Origin: Trinickia diaoshuihuensis
GTDB taxonomy: Bacteria > Pseudomonadota > Gammaproteobacteria > Burkholderiales > Burkholderiaceae
Assembly (NCBI RefSeq): GCF_003390925.1
Contig: NZ_QUBS01000002.1
Location: 1-41,774 of the forward strand
Direction: 5' to 3'
DNA: 41,774 nt
Part shown: positions 29,595 to 38,004 of the stretch, one piece after another
How positions within the stretch are numbered: position 1 is the stretch's first letter
Layout: each line of letters opens with the position of its first letter
The notes under the pieces: model-generated
Told to the model about the DNA's origin: nothing
The model's database searches: none
Seen by the model: the letters and a program-made list of their open reading frames with translations, nothing else
Program-made: the position numbers and the translations under genes

Positions 29595-30671
29595 TCACCC
29601 CGCGGGCGCGAACCGCACGATCCCGTCCTCGCCCTCTTCGCGCGCCAGTTCGCCGGCCAGCCATAGCAAATGCAGGTGAGCGAGCGCCTCGCCCATGGCG
29701 AACGTCAATTGGTGAACGTCGAGTGCGCGCTTGAACATCAGCGGCACGATATCGGCGGCGCTCATCGGGCGCTCGGCACACGCGGCCCGCACCTCCGCGA
29801 GACGGGCGTCATGGTGCGCGCGCAATTGCGCGATACGCGTATGCAGCCCACGGAACGGCTTACCGTGCGAGGGCAGCACGAGCGTATCGGCGGGCATCGC
29901 TTCGTAGCGCCCGAGCGATTCAAGGTAGAGCGCAAGCGGATTGCCCTCTGGCTCGATGTCGAAGACGGACACGTTCGTCGAGATTCGCGGCAACACCATA
30001 TCGCCCGAAATGAGCACGCCGGTCGCTTCGCAAAAGAGCGCGGCGTGCTCCGGCGAGTGCCCGTAACCCGTCACGACGCGCCAATCGTGCGCGCCGATGC
30101 GGATGACATCGCCCTCGCGCATACGCCGGTACTGCGTCGGCATCGACGGTACGAGCTTCGAATAATAGTCGCGCCGGTTGCGCAGCTTTTCGAGCGAGAC
30201 CGCGTCTTGCAATCCATGCCGCGCGAAGTGGCGCGCCGCGCCTTCGCCGCCGGCGTTCGATCCGTCTCCCGCGGCCATCACGCGCCCGAGCATGTACTCG
30301 CCGAGCGTGATCCATAGCCGCACGTTCCAACGCGCACGCGCCCCGCCCCGGCAGATCCAGTCGGCGAGCCCCAGATGATCGGGATGGCAATGCGTCACGA
30401 TCGTGCGCAGTATCGGCGCGTCGCCGAGCACCTCCTCGAAGATTCGTTCCCAATTGGACTTGATCGCTTCGTCGGCGACGCCGCAATCGACCACGGTCCA
30501 ACCGGTGCGTCCGTCGATTTCGTCCGCGAGCAGCCACAGGTTGATGTGATCGAGCACGAACGGCAACGGCATCCGCACCCAAAAGACGCCAGGCGCCACC
30601 TCGCGCACGCGCCCCGGCTCGGGCAACGCATCGGCGAACGGATAGTCGAGTTGATGTTCCAACGCATTCAT
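29595..30671 (-). CDS. metallo-beta-lactamase-fold hydrolase
   Basis: A 358-residue enzyme with the MBL zinc motif THCHPDHLG (His94, His96, Asp98, His99). Later ligands are in YGHSPEHAALF (His, after about residue 200), SGDMVLP (Asp) and PSHGKPF (His). The C-terminal 60 or so residues form an extra helical segment resembling the winged-helix tail of LACTB2-like proteins. The substrate is unknown. The start at 30671 (MNALEHQLDYPFADALP) is 102 bases from the divergent MerR gene. The open frame runs on to 31238 across the MerR and aceK region but only as antisense. Confidence 0.92.
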   Translation of the reverse strand: MNALEHQLDYPFADALPEPGRVREVAPGVFWVRMPLPFVLDHINLWLLADEIDGRTGWTVVDCGVADEAIKSNWERIFEEVLGDAPILRTIVTHCHPDHLGLADWICRGGARARWNVRLWITLGEYMLGRVMAAGDGSNAGGEGAARHFARHGLQDAVSLEKLRNRRDYYSKLVPSMPTQYRRMREGDVIRIGAHDWRVVTGYGHSPEHAALFCEATGVLISGDMVLPRISTNVSVFDIEPEGNPLALYLESLGRYEAMPADTLVLPSHGKPFRGLHTRIAQLRAHHDARLAEVRAACAERPMSAADIVPLMFKRALDVHQLTFAMGEALAHLHLLWLAGELAREEGEDGIVRFAPAG

Positions 30672-30726
30672 CTGGGTAATCCCGGTCGGATGCAACCGGG
30701 CGCCGCCCAGTTGCACTTTGTCGAAG

Positions 30727-30742
30727 TTGACGATAACGTAAA
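30727..30742. promoter_or_regulatory. LiuR-like operator in the divergent MerR/hydrolase spacer
   Basis: TTGACGATAACGTAAA pairs with itself at six of eight dyad positions and closely resembles the LiuR-type MerR site as I recall it (TTTACGTTTACGTCAA; the complement here is TTTACGTTATCGTCAA). It lies 31 bases before the MerR start and 56 bases before the hydrolase start, suited to autoregulation and to control of the divergent gene. Confidence 0.65.
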
Positions 30743-30773
30743 CGTCCGTCGATTCTACCCCGACGCGCCCGCC

Positions 30774-31253
30774 ATGACCCAGCACTTCACGATCACCGAA
30801 CTTGCACGCGAATTCGACGTTACGCCCCGCGCGATCCGTTTCTACGAGGATCAGGGCCTGCTCGCGCCGCGCCGCGAAGGCTCGAGCGGCCTGCGGCGCG
30901 TGTATTCGCCGCGCGATCGCACGCGCTTGAAGCTGACGTTGCGCGGCAAGCGGCTCGGCTTCACTTTGTCGGAAATTCGCGATCTGCTCGATCTGTACGA
31001 ATCGCCGACCGATACTGTGCCGCAGTTGCATGCATTCCTTGCGACGATCGCGGAGCACCGGCAGGTGCTCGAGCGGCAGTTGGAGGATTTGACGGCGACG
31101 CTCGAAGACCTCGCGCAGTACGAATCGCAGTGCCGGGCAATGCTGGCCGAGAACGGCGTGGCACTCGAGCGCGGCGCCCTCGCCCGCGAGGATGAAGACG
31201 AAGACGAGCCTGGCCGCGACCGAGAAGGGGCGGCCCATTCCGAGCGAACATGA
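30774..31253 (+). CDS. liuR: MerR-family transcriptional regulator, LiuR-like
   Basis: A 159-residue regulator with an N-terminal winged helix-turn-helix ([24 protein letters not shown], about residues 6-29), then the dimerisation coiled coil (about 80-118) and a short acidic tail. It lacks the cysteines of metal-sensing MerR proteins. In many proteobacteria such regulators control branched-chain acyl-CoA degradation, and genes for thiolase and acyl-CoA dehydrogenase lie downstream. A matching operator precedes it. Its stop overlaps the aceK start (ATGA), coupling it to aceK. The symbol is by context and operator, not proven. Confidence 0.85.
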   Translation: MTQHFTITELAREFDVTPRAIRFYEDQGLLAPRREGSSGLRRVYSPRDRTRLKLTLRGKRLGFTLSEIRDLLDLYESPTDTVPQLHAFLATIAEHRQVLERQLEDLTATLEDLAQYESQCRAMLAENGVALERGALAREDEDEDEPGRDREGAAHSERT

Positions 31254-33154
31254 AACACTTTCCCAAACTGCTGTCGTCGCAGATCGGCTTCGATGTCGCG
31301 CAGTCGATTCTGGAAGGCTTCAATCGCCATTACGGCTCGTTCCGCGCCGCGGCCGTGCACGCGAAGAGCCTATTCGAAGCCGGCGATTGGCTCGCGCTGC
31401 AAAAGCTCGCGCGCGACCGCATCGCGTCGTACGACGACCGCGTCGAGGAATGCGTGCGCTTGCTGGAGGACGAATACGACGCCGAGAACATCGACGATGA
31501 AATCTGGCAGCAAATCAAGCTGCATTACATCGGCCTGCTGACGCAGCACCTGCAGCCCGAGTGCGCCGAGACGTTCTTCAACTCCGTGTGCTGCAAGATC
31601 TTGCATCGGTCGTACTTCAACAACGACTTCATCTTCGTTCGGCCCGTCATCTCGACGGAATACCTCGAAAACGACGAGCCGGCCGCCAAGCCGACCTACC
31701 GCGCGTACTATCCCGGCAAAGACGGTCTAGCCGCCACGCTCGAGCGCATCGTCACGAACTTCCAGCTCGAACGGCCTTTCGAGGATTTGACGCGCGACGT
31801 GGCCTGCATCATCGATTCGATCCACGAAACGTACGGCGCCTTCTCGGAAGCGGTGAACTTTCAGGTTCACGTGCTCTCGTCGCTGTTCTATCGCAACAAG
31901 GCCGCATACATCATCGGGCGCATCATCAACGGCGAACTGCTGCTGCCGTTCGCCGTTCCCATTCGTCACGTGAAGCCGGGCCTGCTTGCGCTCGATACCG
32001 TCTTGCTCAAGCGCGAACAACTGCAGATCATCTTCAGCTTCTCGCATTCGTACTTCTTAGTCGACATGGACGTGCCCTCCGCCTACGTCGACTTCCTCGG
32101 CACCATCATGCCGGGCAAGCCCAAAGCCGAGATCTACACGTCGGTCGGATTGCAGAAGCAAGGCAAGAATCTGTTCTATCGCGACTTGCTCAAGCACCTT
32201 TCGCATTCGAGCGATCACTTCATCGTCGCGCCCGGCATCAAGGGGCTCGTGATGGTCGTGTTCACGCATCACTTCATCGTCGCGCCCGGCATCAAGGGGC
32301 TCGTGATGGTCGTGTTCACGCTGCCCTCGTTCCCGTACGTATTCAAGATCATCAAGGACGTCTTCCCGCCCCCGAAGGAAACGACGCGCCAAAAGATCCA
32401 AGAGAAGTATCTGCTCGTGAAGCGGCACGACCGGCTCGGTCGCATGGCCGATACGCTCGAATATTCGAGCGTGGCGTTGCCGCTCTCGCGTTTGGACGAG
32501 CAGCTCGTGCGCGAACTGGAAAAGGAAGCGCCCTCGATGATCGAGTACGAAGGCGATTGCTTGATCATCAAGCACGTCTACATCGAGCGCCGCATGGTGC
32601 CGCTCAATCTGTTCCTGCAAAACGGCAACGATGCCGATATCGAGCATGCCATCAAGGAATACGGCGACGCGGTCAAGGAACTCATGCAGGCGAACATCTT
32701 CCCGGGCGACATGCTCTATAAGAATTTCGGCGTCACGCGGCAAGGCCGCGTGGTGTTCTACGACTACGACGAGATCGAATACCTGACCGACTGCAACGTG
32801 CGGCACATTCCGCAAGCACGGACGGAAGAAGACGAATTGTCGGCCGAACCGTGGTACGGCGTCGGTCCGAACGATATTTTTCCCGAGACGTACTCCACGT
32901 TCCTGCTCGGCGATCCCACGGTGCGCCAGTACTTCATGCGCCATCACGCCGATTTCTTCGACCCGAAGCTCTGGCAAAAGCATAAAGACATGCTGCTCAA
33001 AGGCGAATTGCCCGACTTCTTTCCGTACGAACGCGGCATGCGCTTTTGCAATCGCTTCCCCGCGCGCTTTCCGGCGGCGCAAGACGCTCGGGCGAACGAC
33101 GCCGAACCGGCTCGCGCGGACGGCGGCGGCTCCGATGCCGCGCGCGCGGCCTGA
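31250..33154 (+). CDS. aceK: isocitrate dehydrogenase kinase/phosphatase with internal duplication
   Basis: A 634-residue bifunctional enzyme that phosphorylates and dephosphorylates isocitrate dehydrogenase, directing carbon between the TCA cycle and glyoxylate bypass. An N-terminal regulatory domain (about 1-310) precedes the kinase/phosphatase domain, with APGIKGLVM as the P-loop-like segment. An exact 54-base repeat duplicates residues of this segment, so [17 protein letters not shown] occurs twice (323-339 and 341-357). Without it the protein would be 616 residues, and the probable catalytic lysine (Lys366 here) would shift to 348, near Lys336 of E. coli AceK. The effect on activity is unknown, since the duplication sits on the ATP-binding loop. 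Confidence 0.95.
   Translation: MKHFPKLLSSQIGFDVAQSILEGFNRHYGSFRAAAVHAKSLFEAGDWLALQKLARDRIASYDDRVEECVRLLEDEYDAENIDDEIWQQIKLHYIGLLTQHLQPECAETFFNSVCCKILHRSYFNNDFIFVRPVISTEYLENDEPAAKPTYRAYYPGKDGLAATLERIVTNFQLERPFEDLTRDVACIIDSIHETYGAFSEAVNFQVHVLSSLFYRNKAAYIIGRIINGELLLPFAVPIRHVKPGLLALDTVLLKREQLQIIFSFSHSYFLVDMDVPSAYVDFLGTIMPGKPKAEIYTSVGLQKQGKNLFYRDLLKHLSHSSDHFIVAPGIKGLVMVVFTHHFIVAPGIKGLVMVVFTLPSFPYVFKIIKDVFPPPKETTRQKIQEKYLLVKRHDRLGRMADTLEYSSVALPLSRLDEQLVRELEKEAPSMIEYEGDCLIIKHVYIERRMVPLNLFLQNGNDADIEHAIKEYGDAVKELMQANIFPGDMLYKNFGVTRQGRVVFYDYDEIEYLTDCNVRHIPQARTEEDELSAEPWYGVGPNDIFPETYSTFLLGDPTVRQYFMRHHADFFDPKLWQKHKDMLLKGELPDFFPYERGMRFCNRFPARFPAAQDARANDAEPARADGGGSDAARAA
32214..32321 (+). repeat. exact 54-bp in-frame tandem duplication inside aceK
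   Basis: Bases 32214-32267 and 32268-32321 are identical at all 54 positions. The preceding base differs (G versus C), as does the base after each copy, so the unit is precisely two copies. The lack of any base difference suggests a very recent event, or an assembly error. Confidence 0.97.
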
Positions 33155-33226
33155 GCCCAGTCGCGCCGGCCACCACCGCACGCCATTCCTAGCCTGTCCT
33201 AGGCCCAACTCACGCGACGACGCACC

Positions 33227-33988
33227 ATGAACGATCAGAACCATCCGCTCGCCCAGCTCTTCGCCAACAACGAAGCGTGGGTCGCGCGCAAGCTCGCCGA
33301 AGACCCGGAGTACTTCACGCGTCTCGCCGATCAACAGGCACCCGAATATTTGTGGATCGGCTGCTCCGATTCCCGCGTTCCGGCCAATCAAATCATCGGC
33401 CTGCCGCCCGGCGAAGTCTTCGTCCACCGCAACATCGCGAACGTCGTCGTGCACTCGGATCTGAACTGCTTGTCGGTCATCCAATTCGCCGTCGATCTGC
33501 TCAAGGTCAAACACATCATGGTGGTCGGTCACTACGGCTGCTCGGGCGTCGGCGCCGCGCTGCTCGATCGGCGCGTCGGCTTGGCCGACAACTGGCTGCA
33601 CCACATTCACGACGTGCGCGACAAGCATGCCGCATTGCTCGAACAGTGGCCGATGGTGGCGCGCCATCGCCGTCTCGTCGAACTCAATACGATCGAGCAA
33701 GTCGTCAACGTGTGCCGCACGACGATCGTCAACGACGCATGGGCGCGCAGCCAGCCGCTCACCGTGCACGGCCTCGCCTACGGCGTGCACGACGGACGCG
33801 TGCGCAATCTCGGCATGACGATTTCGAGCGCCGATAGGCTCGAGCAAACGTACCGGCGCTGCGTCGCCGCGCTCTCCGCCGAGCAAGCCGGCACGACGCA
33901 AAACGATATGGTTGCCGCCGACGCCGCGAGCCTCGCGGAACTCGAGCAGGTGGCCAAGGGTGTGATCAAGGAGATAAAACATGACTGA
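33227..33988 (+). CDS. can: beta-class carbonic anhydrase
   Basis: A 253-residue zinc enzyme that interconverts CO2 and bicarbonate. Zinc ligands are Cys46 in GCSDSR, His102 and Cys105 in GHYGCSG, with the Asp48-Arg50 dyad beside the first. The length and motifs fit the Can-type beta enzyme. It follows aceK by 72 bases and overlaps the acetyltransferase start by eight bases. It may supply bicarbonate for biotin-dependent carboxylases, but no carboxylase gene lies in this window. Confidence 0.95.
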   Translation: MNDQNHPLAQLFANNEAWVARKLAEDPEYFTRLADQQAPEYLWIGCSDSRVPANQIIGLPPGEVFVHRNIANVVVHSDLNCLSVIQFAVDLLKVKHIMVVGHYGCSGVGAALLDRRVGLADNWLHHIHDVRDKHAALLEQWPMVARHRRLVELNTIEQVVNVCRTTIVNDAWARSQPLTVHGLAYGVHDGRVRNLGMTISSADRLEQTYRRCVAALSAEQAGTTQNDMVAADAASLAELEQVAKGVIKEIKHD

Positions 33989-35186
33989 CGCAACGCGCAA
34001 TTCGAAGGATCCGATCGTCATCGTCTCGGCGGCGCGCACGCCGATGGCGGCCTTTCAGGGCGAGTTCGCCTCGCTCACGTCGCCGCAGCTCGGCTCCGCC
34101 GCGATCGCGGCCGCGCTCGAGCGCTCCGGGTTGAAAGCGGAACAGATCGAGGAAGTGCTGATGGGCTGCGTGCTGCCCGCCGGGCTCGGTCAAGCGCCCG
34201 CGCGGCAAGCGGCATTGGGCGCGGGGCTGCCGCTCTCGACAGGCTGCACGACGGTCAACAAGATGTGCGGCTCCGGCATGCGCGCGGCGATGTTCGCGCA
34301 CGACATGCTGGCGGCCGGTTCGGTGGACGTCATGGTGGCGGGCGGCATGGAAAGCATGACCAACGCGCCATACCTGCTGCCGAAGGCGCGCGGCGGCATG
34401 CGCATGGGACACGGCCAAGTGCTCGACCACATGTTCCTCGACGGCCTGGAGGATGCATACGAGAAAGGCCGCCTCATGGGCACCTTCGCCGAGGAATGCG
34501 CGAGCGCCTATGGCTTCACGCGCGAGGCGCAAGACGCGTTCGCCGTCGAATCGCTCGTGCGCGCGAAACGCGCCAACGAAGACGGCTCCTTCGCATGGGA
34601 GATCGCGCCCGTGAAGGTCGCCGGCCGCAAGGGTGACGAAGTGACGATCTCGCGCGACGAGCAACCGTTCAAGGCCAATCTCGACAAGATCCCGACGCTC
34701 AAGCCCGCGTTCAGCAAAACCGGCACGGTCACGGCGGCGAACTCGTCGTCCATCTCCGACGGCGCCGCCGCGCTGGTCATGATGCGCGCCTCAACGGCCG
34801 AGCGGCTCGGTCTCGCCCCGCTCGTGCGCATCGTCGGACACTCGACGTTCGCGCAGGAGCCCTCGAAATTCACGACGGCGCCCGTCGGGGCGATTCGCAA
34901 GCTGCTCGAGAAAAACGACTGGCGCGCGAACGACGTCGATCTGTATGAAGTGAACGAGGCATTCGCCGTCGTGACGATGGCCGCCATGACCGAGCATGGG
35001 CTGCCGCATGAAAAGGTCAACGTGAACGGCGGCGCCTGTGCGCTCGGCCACCCGATCGGCGCGTCGGGGGCCCGCATTCTCGTGACGCTCATCGGCGCGC
35101 TGCGCAAGCGCGGCGGCAAGCGCGGCATCGCGAGCCTGTGCATCGGGGGCGGCGAAGCCACGGCGATGGGTATCGAAATCGTTTGA
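33981..35186 (+). CDS. acetyl-CoA C-acetyltransferase (thiolase)
   Basis: A 401-residue thiolase that condenses or cleaves acyl-CoA. The nucleophile Cys96 is in NKMCGSGM, the catalytic His357 in GHPIGASG, and the second Cys387 in SLCIGGG. Length and spacing are standard for the degradative/biosynthetic thiolase II class. In this organism it could work in PHB synthesis (as PhaA) or in leucine/isovalerate breakdown under the LiuR-like regulator; sequence alone does not decide. Its start lies within the last codons of can, so it is co-translated. Confidence 0.94.
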   Translation: MTDATRNSKDPIVIVSAARTPMAAFQGEFASLTSPQLGSAAIAAALERSGLKAEQIEEVLMGCVLPAGLGQAPARQAALGAGLPLSTGCTTVNKMCGSGMRAAMFAHDMLAAGSVDVMVAGGMESMTNAPYLLPKARGGMRMGHGQVLDHMFLDGLEDAYEKGRLMGTFAEECASAYGFTREAQDAFAVESLVRAKRANEDGSFAWEIAPVKVAGRKGDEVTISRDEQPFKANLDKIPTLKPAFSKTGTVTAANSSSISDGAAALVMMRASTAERLGLAPLVRIVGHSTFAQEPSKFTTAPVGAIRKLLEKNDWRANDVDLYEVNEAFAVVTMAAMTEHGLPHEKVNVNGGACALGHPIGASGARILVTLIGALRKRGGKRGIASLCIGGGEATAMGIEIV

Positions 35187-35256
35187 TCGAAATCGGTCGA
35201 TCGATACTGCGCGGCTGGCGCATCGATCGCGGTGATATCGCAATCGGAGAAACACC

Positions 35257-35934
35257 ATGAGAACGGTATTGATCGTCGGCGCGTCGCGCGGCATCGGTCA
35301 TGAGTTCGTGCGTCAATACCGCGCGGCTGGCTGGCGCGTGATCGCCACGGCGCGCGACGGCAAGGCCCTCGCCGAGCTAGAAGTACCAGGCGTATCGGCG
35401 ATCTCGCTGGACGTGACGGAGCCGGACGATATCGCCGCGTTCGAGCGCAAGCTCGCGGGCGAACGGCTCGACGCGGCGCTGATCGTAGCCGGTGTCTACG
35501 GACCGGCCACGGAAGGCGTGGAGCCGTTCTCCGTCGAGGACTTCGATTACGTCATGACGACCAACGTGCGCGGCCCCATGATGCTGATGCCCATTCTGCT
35601 GCCGCTCGTCGAATCGGCCCATGGCGTGCTCGCCGTGGTATCGAGCCGCATGGGCAGCATCGCCGAGGCGACCGGCACCACGGGCTGGCTCTACCGCGCG
35701 AGCAAAGCGGCGCTGAACTCGGCGCTGCGCATCGCCGCCGTGCAAACGCGCCGCGCCACGTGCCTCGCGCTGCACCCAGGCTGGGTGCGCACCGCCATGG
35801 GCGGCGCCCACGCGGCGATCGACGCGGAGCGCAGCGTCACGGGCATGCGCTCCGTGATCGCCGCGGCGGCGGTCGATCGCGACGCTTATCACGGCCGGTT
35901 TATCCAGTACGACGGCACCTCGATCGATTGGTAG
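35257..35934 (+). CDS. short-chain dehydrogenase/reductase (SDR), short form
   Basis: A 225-residue SDR. The glycine motif GASRGIG is at 8-14 and the catalytic Tyr146-x-x-x-Lys150 lies in LYRASK. It is shorter than most classical SDRs and resembles the group of small C-factor-like SDRs. It is 70 bases downstream of the thiolase, with GGAG seven bases before the ATG, and 68 bases upstream of the acyl-CoA dehydrogenase. It is likely in the same operon, but its substrate cannot be named. Confidence 0.88.
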   Translation: MRTVLIVGASRGIGHEFVRQYRAAGWRVIATARDGKALAELEVPGVSAISLDVTEPDDIAAFERKLAGERLDAALIVAGVYGPATEGVEPFSVEDFDYVMTTNVRGPMMLMPILLPLVESAHGVLAVVSSRMGSIAEATGTTGWLYRASKAALNSALRIAAVQTRRATCLALHPGWVRTAMGGAHAAIDAERSVTGMRSVIAAAAVDRDAYHGRFIQYDGTSIDW

Positions 35935-36002
35935 ACGCAACCGGATGTGCACGGACTGCACACGGCCCCAAACGAAAATCAGATTTACGGAGACATCGGC
36001 CC

Positions 36003-37136
36003 ATGGTCCTCGACCAAGATCACTCGATGATACGCGACGCTATCCGCACCTTCGTGCGCGAGGCGATCGCACCGCACGCGGCGACCTGGGACCGCGAGCG
36101 GACGTTCCCGAAGGACGTGCACCGGCAGTTGGCCGAGCTTGGCGCGTACGGCGTGCTCGTGCCGGCCGAATACGGCGGCGCGGGCCTCGATGCGCTTGCG
36201 CTCGCCGTTATCCTGGAGGAAATCGCAGCCGGCGACGGCGGCACATCCACGGCGATTTCCGTCAACAACTGCCCCGTGTGCAGCATCCTGCTGGCCTACG
36301 GCGACGATGCGCAAAAACGCGACTGGCTGACCCCGCTCGCGCGCGGCGAGATGCTGGGCGCGTTCTGCCTGACCGAGCCGCAAGCGGGATCGGACGCATC
36401 GGCGCTGCGCACGGTGGCCGTGCGCGACGGCGACAGCTACGTCATCGACGGCGTCAAGCAATTCATCACCAGCGGCAAAAACGGCGACGTCGCGATTGTG
36501 TTGGCCGTGACCGATAGAGCGGCCGGCAAACGCGGCATCAGCGCGTTCATCGTACCGACGAACACGCCCGGCTATGTCGTCGCCCGCCTCGAGGACAAAC
36601 TCGGCCAGCACTCGTCGGACACGGCGCAGATCGTGTTCGAAGGCTGCCGCGTTCCGGCCGCCAATCGTATCGGCGCCGAAGGCGAGGGCTACAAGATCGC
36701 GTTGTCGGGGCTGGAAGGCGGGCGCATCGGCATCGCCGCGCAAAGCGTCGGCATGGCGCGCGCGGCATTCGAGGCCGCGCAGGCCTACGCGCGAGAGCGC
36801 GAAAGCTTCGGCCAACCCATCTACGCGCATCAAGCCGTGCAATTCCGCCTCGCCGAGATGGCAACTCAGCTCGAGGCGGCACGCCAGCTCGTCTGGCACG
36901 CCGCCTCGCTCAAGGACGCGGGCCAGCCTTGCCTCACCGAGGCGGCCATGGCCAAGCTGTTCGCCTCGGAAGCGGCCGAGCGCATTTGCTCCAACGCCAT
37001 TCAAACCTTCGGCGGATACGGTTACGTGAGCGACTTCCCGGTCGAGCGCATCTACCGCGACGTGCGTGTCTGCCAGATTTACGAAGGCACGAGCGACATT
37101 CAAAAGATTCTGATCGCGCGGGGGCTGACGCAATGA
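36003..37136 (+). CDS. acyl-CoA dehydrogenase
   Basis: A 377-residue FAD enzyme that oxidises acyl-CoA at the alpha-beta bond, passing electrons to ETF. The FAD/substrate signature CLTEPQAGSD lies in the middle, FGGYGYVSDFPVERIYRD near the C-terminus, and the catalytic base Glu361 in YEGTSDIQ. Length and motifs fit short- or branched-chain enzymes. Control by the LiuR-like regulator would suggest isovaleryl-CoA, but this is context only. GGAG precedes the ATG at 36003. The stop overlaps the next gene's start (ATGA). Confidence 0.93.
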   Translation: MVLDQDHSMIRDAIRTFVREAIAPHAATWDRERTFPKDVHRQLAELGAYGVLVPAEYGGAGLDALALAVILEEIAAGDGGTSTAISVNNCPVCSILLAYGDDAQKRDWLTPLARGEMLGAFCLTEPQAGSDASALRTVAVRDGDSYVIDGVKQFITSGKNGDVAIVLAVTDRAAGKRGISAFIVPTNTPGYVVARLEDKLGQHSSDTAQIVFEGCRVPAANRIGAEGEGYKIALSGLEGGRIGIAAQSVGMARAAFEAAQAYARERESFGQPIYAHQAVQFRLAEMATQLEAARQLVWHAASLKDAGQPCLTEAAMAKLFASEAAERICSNAIQTFGGYGYVSDFPVERIYRDVRVCQIYEGTSDIQKILIARGLTQ

Positions 37137-37564
37137 CGGCGCCGCTAGCGTGTCCGTGCGGAGGTACGGCGCCGGGCCGCTCGGCCGCGGCAGTCCCGCC
37201 GCGCTTCGACGCCTGCTGCGGTCCCTACCTCGACGGCCGCGCGCTCGCTCCCACGGCGCTCGAGTTGATGCGCTCGCGCTACAGCGCCTATGTGCTCGGC
37301 AACACAGACTACCTGCGCGCTACATGGGATGCTGCGACCTGTCCTCCCGACCTTCACGTCGATATCGAAGCGCCCGACGCCCCACGCTGGCTCGGACTGC
37401 AAGTGAAGCGGTTCGAGGCGCGAGACGCGCGGCACGCGATCGTCGAATTCGTCGCTCGTTACAAACAAGGCGGGCGCGGCCATCGTCTGCACGAAGTCAG
37501 CCGCTTCGTGCGCGGCGACGACGAGCGCTGGCGCTACGTGGACGGCGACGTTAGCGAGCGCTGA
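37133..37564 (+). CDS. YchJ-like (UPF0225) protein with zinc-binding motif
   Basis: A 143-residue protein of the YchJ type. Cysteine pairs at the N-terminus, CPCGG (7-11) and DACCGPYL (about 27-34), form a SEC-C-like zinc motif, followed by an NTF2-like alpha/beta domain beginning around LMRSRYSAY. The function is unknown. The C-terminal second SEC-C motif present in longer YchJ proteins is absent. Its start overlaps the acyl-CoA dehydrogenase stop. It is probably the last gene of the run. Confidence 0.88.
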   Translation: MTAPLACPCGGTAPGRSAAAVPPRFDACCGPYLDGRALAPTALELMRSRYSAYVLGNTDYLRATWDAATCPPDLHVDIEAPDAPRWLGLQVKRFEARDARHAIVEFVARYKQGGRGHRLHEVSRFVRGDDERWRYVDGDVSER

Positions 37565-38004
37565 CTCACGCGCTTTTTCGGGCGATCTTTGCGTAAGCAA
37601 AGGTTGCCGCCACATCGACCCGGGCCGCTCGGCGCCCCGGGTTCTCCTGCATTGCACAGATCATTTTGGCGACGCTACGATGGCCATACTTGTGGTGCGC
37701 CTGTGCACACGGCACGTCTCGCGACGGCCCCGCCTGCAATCCACAATCGGCGATAACGATCGCTCGCGCGGTTTAAGTCTTTGCTTAACGCGCGGCCGAC
37801 CAACGCCTTGTAACCCGCTCCCGTTCTCGCGCTCGATTGGCCGCCGCGTTCGCGCCGCAGCCCATGGGGCGAATTGCGGTCGCTGCCCCTCTCTTTTCGG
37901 GCAACGGCACGGCGAGCGGCTCGTGGATACTGAGTCGACCGGGCCCACAGGACAGTCCGGCCTTGCCCCCGCGGCGCTTTTTTGTGACTAGAGCAGACAC
38001 GCGC
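37565..38004. other. spacer between the YchJ gene and the hydrolase
   Basis: About 440 bases without a supported gene. It holds a weak inverted repeat after the YchJ gene (37618-37642) and a TTAAG-N6-CTTAA dyad at 37773-37788 in an AT-richer patch. The long open frames crossing it are Arg/Pro-rich read-throughs of the downstream gene's frame. Confidence 0.4.
37618..37642 (+). terminator. possible weak terminator after the YchJ gene
   Basis: ACCCGGG (37618-37624) and CCCGGGT (37636-37642) flank an 11-base loop that itself contains CCG/CGG. Only TTCTCCT follows, so this is a poor intrinsic terminator. Confidence 0.35.

Noticed and set aside
30671-31238. N-terminal extension of the MBL hydrolase to 547 residues
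   Set aside because: The extension is antisense to the MerR and aceK genes; the family-like protein starts at 30671.
32057-34039. A 660-residue minus-strand frame opposite aceK and can
   Set aside because: It crosses two well-supported plus-strand genes and carries the mirror of the 54-bp repeat; nothing in it resembles a protein family.
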